The translations under genes and the position numbers were made by a program. A DNA stretch of 64,000 nt from Guptibacillus algicola (GTDB taxonomy: Bacteria; Bacillota; Bacilli; Bacillales; Guptibacillaceae), in contig NZ_JAIVAF010000003.1 of assembly GCF_020171805.1 (NCBI RefSeq), positions 186,001-250,000 on the forward strand, read 5' to 3'. The notes under the pieces are model-generated. The model did no database searches. It was not told the DNA's origin and saw only the letters and a program-made list of their open reading frames with translations. Numbering within the stretch: the first letter of the stretch is position 1; the number at the start of each line of letters is the position of its first letter. Below, in pieces: positions 16,980 through 25,258 of this stretch.

Positions 16980-18428
16980 ATGATCGAAGTCGATACAACC
17001 AAAGGGATGTTCATCAACGGTGAATGGGTGACATCAGAATCAAAGCTTGAAGTATTTAATCCTGCGACAAGAGAAAAGATTACTGAGATTCCTTCAGGCG
17101 GGTCGAAGGAAGCGAAGCTCGCGATCGCGTCCGCTGAAGAAGCGTTCGAACCATGGGCAGAGTTAACGGCAAGGGAACGATCGACTTACCTTTATAAAGC
17201 GTATCACCTTATGCTCGAGCGAAAGGAAAAGTTAGCACGACTCCTAACTGAAGAGCAGGGGAAGCCGCTTAAGGAAGCGCGCGGAGAAATTGAGTTTGCG
17301 GCAAGCTTCCTCCTCTGGTACGCAGAAGAAGCGAACCGTGTGTACGGTGAGATGATTCCATCTTCGAAGAAAAACAAACGTCTCTGGGTCGTACCAAAAG
17401 CGATCGGTGTGGTGGCAGCGATCACGCCGTGGAATTTCCCAGCTGGCATGATCACGAGAAAAGTCGGTCCAGCTCTTGCTGCTGGGTGTACGGTCGTGTT
17501 GAAACCAGCGGAACAAACGCCGCTTACAGCGATTGAAATCGTGAAGATCTTTGAAGAAGTTGGCTTGCCGAAGGGTGTATTAAACATCGTTGTTGGTGAT
17601 GCAGCTGAGATTGGAAAAGAGATCATGGATAGTTCATCAGTAAGACTCGTCACGTTCACGGGATCGACTGAAGTTGGAAAGCTTTTGATGGAAAATAGTG
17701 CTCAGACGGTGAAAAAGCTTGCGCTTGAGCTCGGTGGTCATGCACCGCTCATCGTGTTTGAAGATGCAGATCTCGATCTCGCTGTCGATCAAGCGATCGC
17801 AAGTAAATATCGAAACTGCGGTCAGACGTGTATTTGTACGAACAGACTCTACGTGCATTCGAGCGTACGCGATGTGTTCGTCGAGAAGCTCGAAAAGAAA
17901 GTACGCGAACTACAGGTCGGAGATGGAAGCGATGAATCTGTTGATGTAGGACCACTCATCGATAACAGTGGCCTCGATAAAGTGAAATATCAAGTGGAAG
18001 ACGCGTTATTGAAAGGTGCGATGCTTCTGACTGGCGGTAAGCAGTGGGAAGGTCCAGGCGGGTATTTCTTTGAACCTACCATTCTATCGAACGTAACGAA
18101 CGACATGAAGATCATGTCAGAAGAAACGTTCGGACCAGTCGTTCCAATCCAGACGTTCGACCGCGATGAAGATGCAGTGGCAGCTGCGAATGATACCGAC
18201 TATGGTCTCGCTTCATTCCTTTTCACAAACAGCTTGAACAGAGCGATCAAGGTGATGGAGAAGCTCGATTACGGCATCATCGGGATCAACGATGTGTTCC
18301 CTGGTACAGCAGAAGCGCCGTTCGGTGGAATTAAGGAATCCGGTCTAGGAAAAGAGGGTGGCCATGAAGGAATCAAAGAATATCTTGAGATGAAGTACGT
18401 GTCAGTCGCCCTTTCAGACAAGCTGTAA
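16980..18428 (+). CDS. Aldehyde dehydrogenase (succinate-semialdehyde dehydrogenase-like)
   Basis: This NAD(P)-dependent aldehyde dehydrogenase has 482 residues: ITPWNFPAGMITRK cofactor region, FTGSTEVGK, catalytic Glu250 (LELGG) and nucleophile Cys284 (CGQTC). It is closest in motifs to the GabD/alpha-ketoglutarate-semialdehyde group. In the operon it could oxidise the aldehyde released by the class II aldolase, a 5-deoxy sugar aldehyde, or a semialdehyde from a Weimberg-like route after the dehydratase. The sequence does not decide among these. AAGGAGG precedes the ATG. Confidence 0.9.
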   Translation: MIEVDTTKGMFINGEWVTSESKLEVFNPATREKITEIPSGGSKEAKLAIASAEEAFEPWAELTARERSTYLYKAYHLMLERKEKLARLLTEEQGKPLKEARGEIEFAASFLLWYAEEANRVYGEMIPSSKKNKRLWVVPKAIGVVAAITPWNFPAGMITRKVGPALAAGCTVVLKPAEQTPLTAIEIVKIFEEVGLPKGVLNIVVGDAAEIGKEIMDSSSVRLVTFTGSTEVGKLLMENSAQTVKKLALELGGHAPLIVFEDADLDLAVDQAIASKYRNCGQTCICTNRLYVHSSVRDVFVEKLEKKVRELQVGDGSDESVDVGPLIDNSGLDKVKYQVEDALLKGAMLLTGGKQWEGPGGYFFEPTILSNVTNDMKIMSEETFGPVVPIQTFDRDEDAVAAANDTDYGLASFLFTNSLNRAIKVMEKLDYGIIGINDVFPGTAEAPFGGIKESGLGKEGGHEGIKEYLEMKYVSVALSDKL

Positions 18429-18440
18429 AAAGGAGAATGC

Positions 18441-19706
18441 ATGATGAGATATCCACAGATGGTAAAAGTGAAACAGCGTTTTCCTTCAGAGAAAATCGAA
18501 AACATCGCGCAACATCTGACTGAGGAGCTTAAGAATAAGCTCCCAGCTGTTCAGAGCGGCGATAAGATCGCGATTACTGTAGGGAGTCGTGGGATCTCCA
18601 ATCGCGTCAGCATTGTCAAAACGGTCGTCGATTATTTGAAAGGTCATGACGCAAAACCTTTTATCATCGGTGCGATGGGTAGTCATGGCGGTGGGACGCC
18701 TGAAGGGCAGATGGATGTGCTTGAAAGCCTCGGATTTACAGAGGAGGCGATTGGGTGTCCCGTCCGCACTTCTTCAACAGTTGTTGAGGTAGGAACAACA
18801 GAAAGTGGATTCACTCTTTATTGTGATGAGTCAGCATGGAAATCTGATGGCATCATCGTGCTGAATCGGGTGAAGTTACATACCGCATTCCGCGGTCCGA
18901 ATGAGAGCGGGTTATTGAAGATGATCACGGTTGGTCTTGGAAAAGCAATGGGTGCGAATCAGCTGCACCGGCAGGGACCACCGAACATGTCGAAGACGGT
19001 TCAAGAAGTCGGAATCGGCATGATCGACACCGGAAAAATACTTGCTGGAATCGCGATCGTTGAGAACAGCTATGATGAAACCGCGCATCTCGAGGTGATT
19101 CGGTCAGAGTCGATTCTTGAACGAGAGCGGGAGCTCCTGCTTCGTTCGAGAGAGTACTTCCCTATGATCCCAGTCGATCACTTAGATGTGTTGGTTATAA
19201 AAAAGATGGGCAAGAATTTCAGCGGAACAGGAATGGATACGAACGTTCTCGGTAGGACCAAGATCTTTGGGGTGCCGGAGCCCGCGACGCCTTCGTTTAA
19301 ACGGATCGGGGTTCTTGATCTCGATGATTCCTCACACGGAAACGCGACAGGAATTGGACTAGCAGATCTCACAACAGAGCGGTTGTTTCAAAAGGTCGAT
19401 CGGCAGAAAACGTATTTGAACTGTTTGACGAGTACGTACGTTCAGCGAGCGATGATTCCGATGGTACTCGATACGGATCAAGAGCTTGTGAAGACGGCGA
19501 TTGATAGTTTGGCAGTTGACGATCCATCATCGTTACGTGTTGCCATCATTGAAAACACGCTCGATCTTGAAACGCTGTACCTTTCACAGAATGTGATAGA
19601 GGAAGCAGGAGAGAAAATAGACATTGTATCAGACCCAGAACCGATCCCTTTTACAAAGGACGGAGAGCTTAACTATTTCAAAGAAAGCGCAGGTGGAGAC
19701 AATTGA
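18441..19706 (+). CDS. LarA-family nickel-pincer enzyme, divergent (DUF2088), second copy
   Basis: This 421-residue paralogue of the protein at 4328 shares VGSRGI, GAMGSHGG, SGTGMDTN and SHGNATGIGLADLTTERL. LarA-equivalent residues are Arg50, His82, His147 (RVKLHTAF), Lys160 (SGLLKM) and His176 (QLHRQG). Both versions are single domains of family length. Sitting between an aldehyde dehydrogenase and a pentonate-type dehydratase, it may epimerise the C2 hydroxyl of a sugar acid before dehydration (inference; LarA homologues acting on sugar acids are known). ATG 18441 follows AAAGGAG; ATG 18444 is also possible. Confidence 0.75.
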   Translation: MMRYPQMVKVKQRFPSEKIENIAQHLTEELKNKLPAVQSGDKIAITVGSRGISNRVSIVKTVVDYLKGHDAKPFIIGAMGSHGGGTPEGQMDVLESLGFTEEAIGCPVRTSSTVVEVGTTESGFTLYCDESAWKSDGIIVLNRVKLHTAFRGPNESGLLKMITVGLGKAMGANQLHRQGPPNMSKTVQEVGIGMIDTGKILAGIAIVENSYDETAHLEVIRSESILERERELLLRSREYFPMIPVDHLDVLVIKKMGKNFSGTGMDTNVLGRTKIFGVPEPATPSFKRIGVLDLDDSSHGNATGIGLADLTTERLFQKVDRQKTYLNCLTSTYVQRAMIPMVLDTDQELVKTAIDSLAVDDPSSLRVAIIENTLDLETLYLSQNVIEEAGEKIDIVSDPEPIPFTKDGELNYFKESAGGDN

Positions 19707-21442
19707 CGAAGTCACAAACTTCTTACGGAGATGCTGGATTCAGTGAATTTATTCGAATGGCGTTCAGTCGTCATCTTGGCCATGACAAGGAAGATTATAA
19801 CAAGCCGGTGATCGGGATTTGTAATACGTTCAGTGAGATCAACCGCTGTCATAGTCATGTGAAGCCGATGGTGGAAGCGATCAAACGTGGTGTCATCATG
19901 GAAGGTGGTACGCCGCTCGAGTTTCCGACGATCTCAGTCGGTGAGATGTTCACGAGTCCGACGACGATGCTGTACCGTAATCTCGTTGCGATGGATACAG
20001 AGGAGATGATCACAGCGCAACCGATCGACGGAACCGTTATGATCGGTGGTTGTGACAAGATGGCTCCAGCACAGCTCATGGGTGCTGCGAGTGCTGACAA
20101 ACCTGCGCTTCTCTTTACAGGTGGACCGATGAACAACGGCCACTATAAAGGAAGAACATTAGGCGCATGCTCTGATTGCCGTTTCTTCTGGCAGGAATAC
20201 AAAGCAGGCACTGTCGATGAAGAAGAAATCGGCGAGATCAATGAGCGTCTTGCACCAACGGCAGGTCACTGTATGGTGATGGGCTCTGCGAGTACGATCG
20301 CAGCGTGTGCGGAAGCGATGGGGATGATGCTTCCTGGAGGAGCTGCAACACCGGCAACTGAAAATGAGCGGATGCGTCTCGCCCAGGAAACAGGTCGTGC
20401 GATCGTTCGCCTAGTAAAAGCGGGGATCAAACCATCTGACATCATGACGAAGGAAGCGTTCCATAATGCGATCAAAACGCTGATGGCTGTTGGCGGATCG
20501 ACGAACGCGGTGATCCACTTGATCGCGATCGCAAGACGACTAGGTATCGAAATTACGCTCGCTGACTTTGAAGCACATAGCAGAACGACACCGTTTCTTG
20601 CGAACATGAGACCAGCAGGGAAGTACCAGATGCAAGATCTGTACTATGCGGGCGGCATTCCTGCCGTGTTGAAAGAGCTCGCACCGATTCTTCATACAGA
20701 CGAACTAACGGGTACTGGGAAAACGCTCGGTGAGAACTTAGCGAATGTTGAGATCGACGAGGTGTACCGTGACATTATCCGCCCGCTCGATGATCCACTA
20801 CATAAAGAAGGTGGCATTGCGGTATTGAAGGGGAATCTAGCGCCAAACGGGGCGATCATCAAGCCGAAAGCTGCAACAGAGGAGCTTCTGAAGCATAAAG
20901 GAAAAGCGGTTGTCTTTACCTCGCTTGACGATATGGCTGAGCGCATAAATGACCCAGATCTTGATGTGACGCCTGAAAGTGTACTTGTGCTGCAAAACGC
21001 AGGACCTGTCGGAGCACCAGGAATGCCAGAAGCAGGCATGATTCCGATTCCGGACAAACTTCTAAAACAGGGTGTTCGAGATATGGTGCGCTTATCTGAT
21101 TGTCGTATGAGTGGCACAGCGTTCGGAACCGTTCTCTTACACGTTGCGCCTGAAGCTGCTGTTGGAGGACCGATCGGTTTGATCGAAGACGGCGATTGGA
21201 TCGAACTTGATGTTGATACTAGAAAGCTAGAGTTACTCGTTTCGGAAGAAGAGCTTGCGGAAAGAAAGAGTCGCTGGACGCCACCTGTGTTTGAAAATTA
21301 CAACCGTGGCTATCCGCTTCTATACCGTCGTAGTGTGCTGCAAGCTGATGAAGGGTGCGATTTCGATTTCATGCTTCCGGTGCCAGACATTAAGAACCAA
21401 GAGGAGAAAAAGGAATCCGTGTCAGGAGCTAGCTCTAGATGA
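19703..21442 (+). CDS. Sugar-acid dehydratase, IlvD/EDD family (pentonate type)
   Basis: This 579-residue enzyme matches the length of pentonate (L-arabinonate-type) dehydratases. Cys49 (NRCHSH), Cys117 (GGCDKM) and Cys190 (GHCMVMGSAST) each sit ten residues below the three cluster cysteines of the Rhizobium arabinonate dehydratase, so a [2Fe-2S] site is expected. The catalytic serine block RMSGTAFG and the sugar-acid-type ending GCDFDF are present. It should convert an aldonate to a 2-keto-3-deoxy acid. A biosynthetic IlvD role is unlikely from these motifs. It overlaps the LarA homologue and the XapX gene at both ends. Confidence 0.85.
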   Translation: MTKSQTSYGDAGFSEFIRMAFSRHLGHDKEDYNKPVIGICNTFSEINRCHSHVKPMVEAIKRGVIMEGGTPLEFPTISVGEMFTSPTTMLYRNLVAMDTEEMITAQPIDGTVMIGGCDKMAPAQLMGAASADKPALLFTGGPMNNGHYKGRTLGACSDCRFFWQEYKAGTVDEEEIGEINERLAPTAGHCMVMGSASTIAACAEAMGMMLPGGAATPATENERMRLAQETGRAIVRLVKAGIKPSDIMTKEAFHNAIKTLMAVGGSTNAVIHLIAIARRLGIEITLADFEAHSRTTPFLANMRPAGKYQMQDLYYAGGIPAVLKELAPILHTDELTGTGKTLGENLANVEIDEVYRDIIRPLDDPLHKEGGIAVLKGNLAPNGAIIKPKAATEELLKHKGKAVVFTSLDDMAERINDPDLDVTPESVLVLQNAGPVGAPGMPEAGMIPIPDKLLKQGVRDMVRLSDCRMSGTAFGTVLLHVAPEAAVGGPIGLIEDGDWIELDVDTRKLELLVSEEELAERKSRWTPPVFENYNRGYPLLYRRSVLQADEGCDFDFMLPVPDIKNQEEKKESVSGASSR

Positions 21443-21609
21443 AGGAAATTCTACTAGCTCTTTTAGCCGGCGTGTTGATCGGTATCATCTTCAAAGTGAT
21501 TCGCCTTCCGATCCCTGCCCCACCTGTTCTTGCAGGTGTGGTGGCGATCTTCGGGGTATGGCTTGGCGCTTATGGATTAACCTTTTTGATGGAGAAATTA
21601 ACGAATTAA
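21439..21609 (+). CDS. XapX-type small membrane protein
   Basis: This 56-residue protein has two hydrophobic segments separated by IRLPIPAPP. It resembles the XapX domain, named for a small protein beside the xanthosine phosphorylase genes of E. coli; its function is unknown. Start ATG 21439 overlaps the dehydratase stop (ATGA). Finding this domain in a nucleoside operon again supports a nucleoside link. Confidence 0.75.
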   Translation: MKEILLALLAGVLIGIIFKVIRLPIPAPPVLAGVVAIFGVWLGAYGLTFLMEKLTN

Positions 21610-21622
21610 GGGGGAAGATCGA

Positions 21623-22390
21623 GTGAAAGTTGGATTAATCGGAGGAACAGGCTTTTATGACTTATTTGGGTCGCTTGAAGACATCGTGGTGGCAACACCT
21701 TATGGAGATGTGACGCTGTTCAAAGGCGAGCACGGGGATAAAGAAGTTTATTTTCTTCCAAGACATGGTACGACGCACGGCGTATTAGCACCTGACGTGA
21801 ACTATCGAGCGAATATGATAGCATTGAAAATGGTAGGTGTCGAACGAGTTCTGGCTGTTTCAGCTGTGGGATCGGTCAACCCAGACATTCAGGTTGGAGC
21901 GGTTTCTCTGCTCGATCAATTCGTCGATATGACGAAAAGAAGGCAGCAAACGTACGGCGAATTTTCAGCCGATATGACGGAGCCATTCTGTAATGAGATG
22001 AAAGCTTCGATCCAGGGTGCTGCGAGAACGCTCGGGTTGTGTATGCATGAAGACGTTACGCTTGTCGGGGTAGACGGACCGATCTATGAAACGCGTCATG
22101 AACTGCAGCTTTTCCGTTCATGGGGCATGGATGTTGTCGGCATGACGAATACGACGGAAGCGGCGCTCGCACGGGAGCTCGGTCTTTGCTTTTCTGTTAT
22201 CACACTTTCGACTGATATGGCGACTGGATTTGCCGAGAAGCCTCCGAATCTCGAAACGCACCGAAAAGTGGCAGAAGAAAACAAAGGGAAGATGAAGGAT
22301 CTTGTGTTGCAAACACTGAGTGACCTTGAACGAAATCAGGATTGTGAGTGTACTGTGCCATATCAAAACGCGAGGTTGGCAATTAAATAA
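21623..22390 (+). CDS. MTA/MTI-type nucleoside phosphorylase, copy 1
   Basis: This 255-residue phosphorylase of the MTAP/PNP-II family opens with VGLIGGTGFYDL, then FLPRHGTTHG (phosphate site), SAVGSVNPD and VDGPIYETRHELQLFRSWGMDVVGMTN. The family cleaves 5'-methylthioadenosine, 5'-methylthioinosine or related 5'-deoxynucleosides. A deaminase-like gene downstream makes inosine-type substrates plausible. GGGGGAAGA precedes the GTG start. It is paralogous to the next gene but differs in sequence and C-terminus, which suggests divided substrate ranges or a hetero-oligomer (inference). Confidence 0.85.
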   Translation: MKVGLIGGTGFYDLFGSLEDIVVATPYGDVTLFKGEHGDKEVYFLPRHGTTHGVLAPDVNYRANMIALKMVGVERVLAVSAVGSVNPDIQVGAVSLLDQFVDMTKRRQQTYGEFSADMTEPFCNEMKASIQGAARTLGLCMHEDVTLVGVDGPIYETRHELQLFRSWGMDVVGMTNTTEAALARELGLCFSVITLSTDMATGFAEKPPNLETHRKVAEENKGKMKDLVLQTLSDLERNQDCECTVPYQNARLAIK

Positions 22391-22407
22391 AAGGAGGTTC
22401 TTCATAA

Positions 22408-23172
22408 ATGAAGATCGGAATCATAGGTGGAACTGGATTTTATAATCTACTCGATGGTATGCAAGAGAAAACGGTTAGTACAGAGTATGGAGATGTAACA
22501 GTTTTTCAATCGGTCTATGAAGGAAAAGAAGTGACGTTCCTCCCGAGGCATGGGAAGCATCATGATACGCTCGCGCCGTTCGTGAACTACCGTGCGAACA
22601 TGCTGGCGTTAAAAGAGTTAGGAATCGAGCGCGTTCTCGCATTCTCAGCAGTAGGTGCGATCAATCCTGATATTGGCGTCGGAAGCTTATCGCTCCTCGA
22701 TCAATTCGTTGATTTCACAACGCGTCCGAAAACGTACGGCAAGTTCTCCGTCGATATTACAGAGCCGTTTTGTCCAGAGCTACAGAGTGCGTACCGAAAA
22801 TCGGCCGTTGCGATCGATGAGCCCCTTCGTGAAGACACAAAGCTCATCTGTGTCGATGGTCCGAGGTATGAGACGAAAGCAGAAATTCAGCTCTACGGGG
22901 CATGGGGGATGGATGTTGTTGGGATGACGAACGCGACAGAAGCATCGCTCGCACGAGAGCTTGGCATCTGCTATGCGGTCGTGACCCTCGCGACGAACAT
23001 GGCACCAGGCGTCACCGAGACAAAACCATCGTTAAAAGCGCACAAAGCGGTTAGTGAAAGCAAGCGTGAGAAAGTGAAAGAATTGATGCTAGAAGCGATC
23101 AAAGCTGCAGGTGTAAGAGAAAGCTGTTCATGTCCTGAAGCGTACGAGCGTGCTACGGTCGCGAATTCGTAA
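22408..23172 (+). CDS. MTA/MTI-type nucleoside phosphorylase, copy 2
   Basis: This 254-residue tandem paralogue of the preceding gene has IGIIGGTGFYNL, FLPRHGKHHD, SAVGAINPD and VDGPRYETKAEIQLYGAWGMDVVGMTN. Both copies keep the catalytic-site blocks, so neither looks like a pseudogene. Their acidic and Cys-containing C-terminal ends (ESCSCP here, DCECTVP in copy 1) are shared oddities that may form a disulfide or metal site. AAAAGGAGG lies before the ATG. Confidence 0.85.
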   Translation: MKIGIIGGTGFYNLLDGMQEKTVSTEYGDVTVFQSVYEGKEVTFLPRHGKHHDTLAPFVNYRANMLALKELGIERVLAFSAVGAINPDIGVGSLSLLDQFVDFTTRPKTYGKFSVDITEPFCPELQSAYRKSAVAIDEPLREDTKLICVDGPRYETKAEIQLYGAWGMDVVGMTNATEASLARELGICYAVVTLATNMAPGVTETKPSLKAHKAVSESKREKVKELMLEAIKAAGVRESCSCPEAYERATVANS

Positions 23173-23175
23173 TCG

Positions 23176-24618
23176 ATGCCTCATAAAACACTTATCAAAC
23201 AGCCGTTCATCGTCTCGAATATTCTTTCGTTCGGAAACCAAAAAGGGTCCGTGTTCATCGAAGGAAATCGAATCACCCACATGATAAGAGAGCATGATAC
23301 GTGTTTGCTAGAAGAGCTGAGTCACCTAGCTGATGACGTCATCGAAGCTGAGAACGACATCCTCATTCCAGGAATGGTAAATAGTCATTACCATTCCTAT
23401 ACGAATGTATTGAAAGGAACAGTGAACAAACTCCCACTTGAGCTCTGGACACTCTATACAGTAGCGTACGGACACGCGCTTGAAGAGGAAGATGTGTACC
23501 TTTCCGCATTAGTAGGGTGTATCGAAATGATGAAGGCTGGTGTCACGAGCTGTGTTGATCATTTTCCTCATATCGGGAAGTCGGAAGCGGCTCTCTCGGC
23601 ATATGAAGAATCAGGTATGAGGGTTGCGTTTGCACCGATGATGCATGATGTCCCGGATGAGGAATTCTTTGAAGTGTATCTACCAGATTCGCTCAGGAGC
23701 AAGTCAAAAGGTGCATCACCAGCTGAGATGAAGCGCTTTTATCGATCACTTCTATCAACCTATCATAAACGAGATGGAAGAATGGAGATTCAACTCGGTC
23801 CAAATGCACCTCAACGGTGTTCACCTGAGATGCTCGATGTTTGTAGGGATTTAAGCGAAACGGAAGGACTTCGCGTTCATACGCATCTATTGGAAACAAA
23901 GGCGCAACGTTTACAGGGGGACCTTACATTTGAGGATGGCGTTATCGGCCACCTTGATCGAGCGGGTTTAATCAATGAGCAACTATCCGTCGCGCATGCG
24001 GTGTGGTTAACTCCTTCAGAAATCGAGCTTTTACAAGATAGTGGTGTCACGTCCGTTCATAATCCAGCTAGTAATCTCGTACTTGGAAGTGGTATCGCTC
24101 CGATTCATGCACTTAAAAAAGGTGAGGTGGCGCTTGGAACGGATGGTTCGAACTGCGGGACGAATCAGAATCTGTTCGAAGCGATGCGATTGACTGCATT
24201 GATCCATCGTGTGAATCAAGACTATAGCTTCTGGCTCGGTGCGGAAGATGTGTTCCGGATGGGGACGACGTCAGGTGCACGAGTGCTAGGTAAAGAAAAT
24301 GAGCTTGGGAGAATCGTAGAAAACGATCTAGCGGATCTCGTGTTACTAAATGAAAAGACAAGCTTGTTGTCTCCACTTAACGATTCGATCTCACAGCTTG
24401 TTTATCAAGAGAATGGTTCATCCGTGAAATCGGTCATGGTCAATGGGCGATGGACGGTGAAAGAAGGGAAGCTCCTCACAATCGATGAAGAGAAGGTTCT
24501 TAGAAAAGTGAGCGAACGACGCGAGGCAATGATGAATCGGTGTCGGGAACCGTTAGTTCGCGCAAATCAATTGAGACCCTATTTCGAAGAGGTCATATCA
24601 AATTACAATTTCCAGTGA
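23176..24618 (+). CDS. Amidohydrolase, nucleoside/MTA-SAH deaminase-like (TRZ/ATZ family)
   Basis: This 480-residue metal-dependent hydrolase has the HxH metal motif as His71/His73 (VNSHYHS), a further His in VHTHLLET, the catalytic His block SVAHAVWL, and the metal Asp in LGTDGSN. The family includes SAH/MTA/5'-deoxyadenosine deaminases and guanine-type deaminases. Next to two MTA/MTI phosphorylases, deamination of a 5'-deoxyadenosine-type nucleoside to its inosine form is the best guess (inference). Only three bases separate it from the previous stop and no clear Shine-Dalgarno sequence is present, so it depends on coupling. Confidence 0.8.
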   Translation: MPHKTLIKQPFIVSNILSFGNQKGSVFIEGNRITHMIREHDTCLLEELSHLADDVIEAENDILIPGMVNSHYHSYTNVLKGTVNKLPLELWTLYTVAYGHALEEEDVYLSALVGCIEMMKAGVTSCVDHFPHIGKSEAALSAYEESGMRVAFAPMMHDVPDEEFFEVYLPDSLRSKSKGASPAEMKRFYRSLLSTYHKRDGRMEIQLGPNAPQRCSPEMLDVCRDLSETEGLRVHTHLLETKAQRLQGDLTFEDGVIGHLDRAGLINEQLSVAHAVWLTPSEIELLQDSGVTSVHNPASNLVLGSGIAPIHALKKGEVALGTDGSNCGTNQNLFEAMRLTALIHRVNQDYSFWLGAEDVFRMGTTSGARVLGKENELGRIVENDLADLVLLNEKTSLLSPLNDSISQLVYQENGSSVKSVMVNGRWTVKEGKLLTIDEEKVLRKVSERREAMMNRCREPLVRANQLRPYFEEVISNYNFQ

Positions 24619-24631
24619 GAGGGGTTCACAT

Positions 24632-25243
24632 ATGAATGAGATGCTGATGAAGAAGGAACTCGCTTATATTTCTCATAAAGTCTATGGACGCGGATTAACG
24701 CAGGCAACAGGCGGAAATATCAGTGTACGCGTACCAGAGCGAGATGCGATTTTGATCAAGCGGTCTGGTGTGAGTCTTGAAGAAGTTACTGCTGAAGATG
24801 CGCTATTGATTTCGATGGATGGCGAGGTGATCGAAGGATTCGGCACGCCTTCGAAAGAGTTTCGGTTTCACCTTGGTATCTATCAAACACGCCCCGATGT
24901 AAATGCTGTCGTTCACTGCCATCCAAACTATTCGATTGGATACGCCTGCTTGGAGAGGGAGCTACCATTACCTACAGTAACGGCAAGGAAAATTCTCGAA
25001 CATGTTCCTGTAGCGGGGACGGCCCCATCTGGCTCACTAGAGTTAGCTGAGAACGTGACGCGTGTATTCGAGACGTATCCCGCAATCAAAGCTTGTCTAA
25101 TGGAAGAACACGGCATCTGTGCCGTTGGAGATTCACTTGAAAAAGCGTATAACATCGCGACGCTTGTAGAAGATACCGCAAAGCAATCGTTCATCTTCGA
25201 ACAGTTGAAAGCGATGCGACCTGCAGCCGTTACAAATTTTTAA
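24632..25243 (+). CDS. Class II aldolase (fuculose-phosphate aldolase-like)
   Basis: This 203-residue zinc aldolase shows GNISVR, Glu76 (SKEFRFH), zinc ligands His95 and His97 (VHCHP) and His160 (EEHG), matching FucA Glu73, His92/94 and His155. It should split a ketose-1-phosphate into dihydroxyacetone phosphate and an aldehyde. With the next gene it forms the isomerase-aldolase pair of the DHAP shunt, where 5-deoxyribulose-1-phosphate gives DHAP and acetaldehyde. GAGAGGGG precedes the ATG. Confidence 0.88.
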   Translation: MNEMLMKKELAYISHKVYGRGLTQATGGNISVRVPERDAILIKRSGVSLEEVTAEDALLISMDGEVIEGFGTPSKEFRFHLGIYQTRPDVNAVVHCHPNYSIGYACLERELPLPTVTARKILEHVPVAGTAPSGSLELAENVTRVFETYPAIKACLMEEHGICAVGDSLEKAYNIATLVEDTAKQSFIFEQLKAMRPAAVTNF

Positions 25244-25258
25244 AAAAGGGTGAGCGAT

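Noticed and set aside
15326-21442. Halogenase-type or sulfolactate pathway
   Set aside because: No SAM-dependent halogenase, sulfolactate dehydrogenase or sulfo-lyase gene is in the window; ComB homology alone is not enough.
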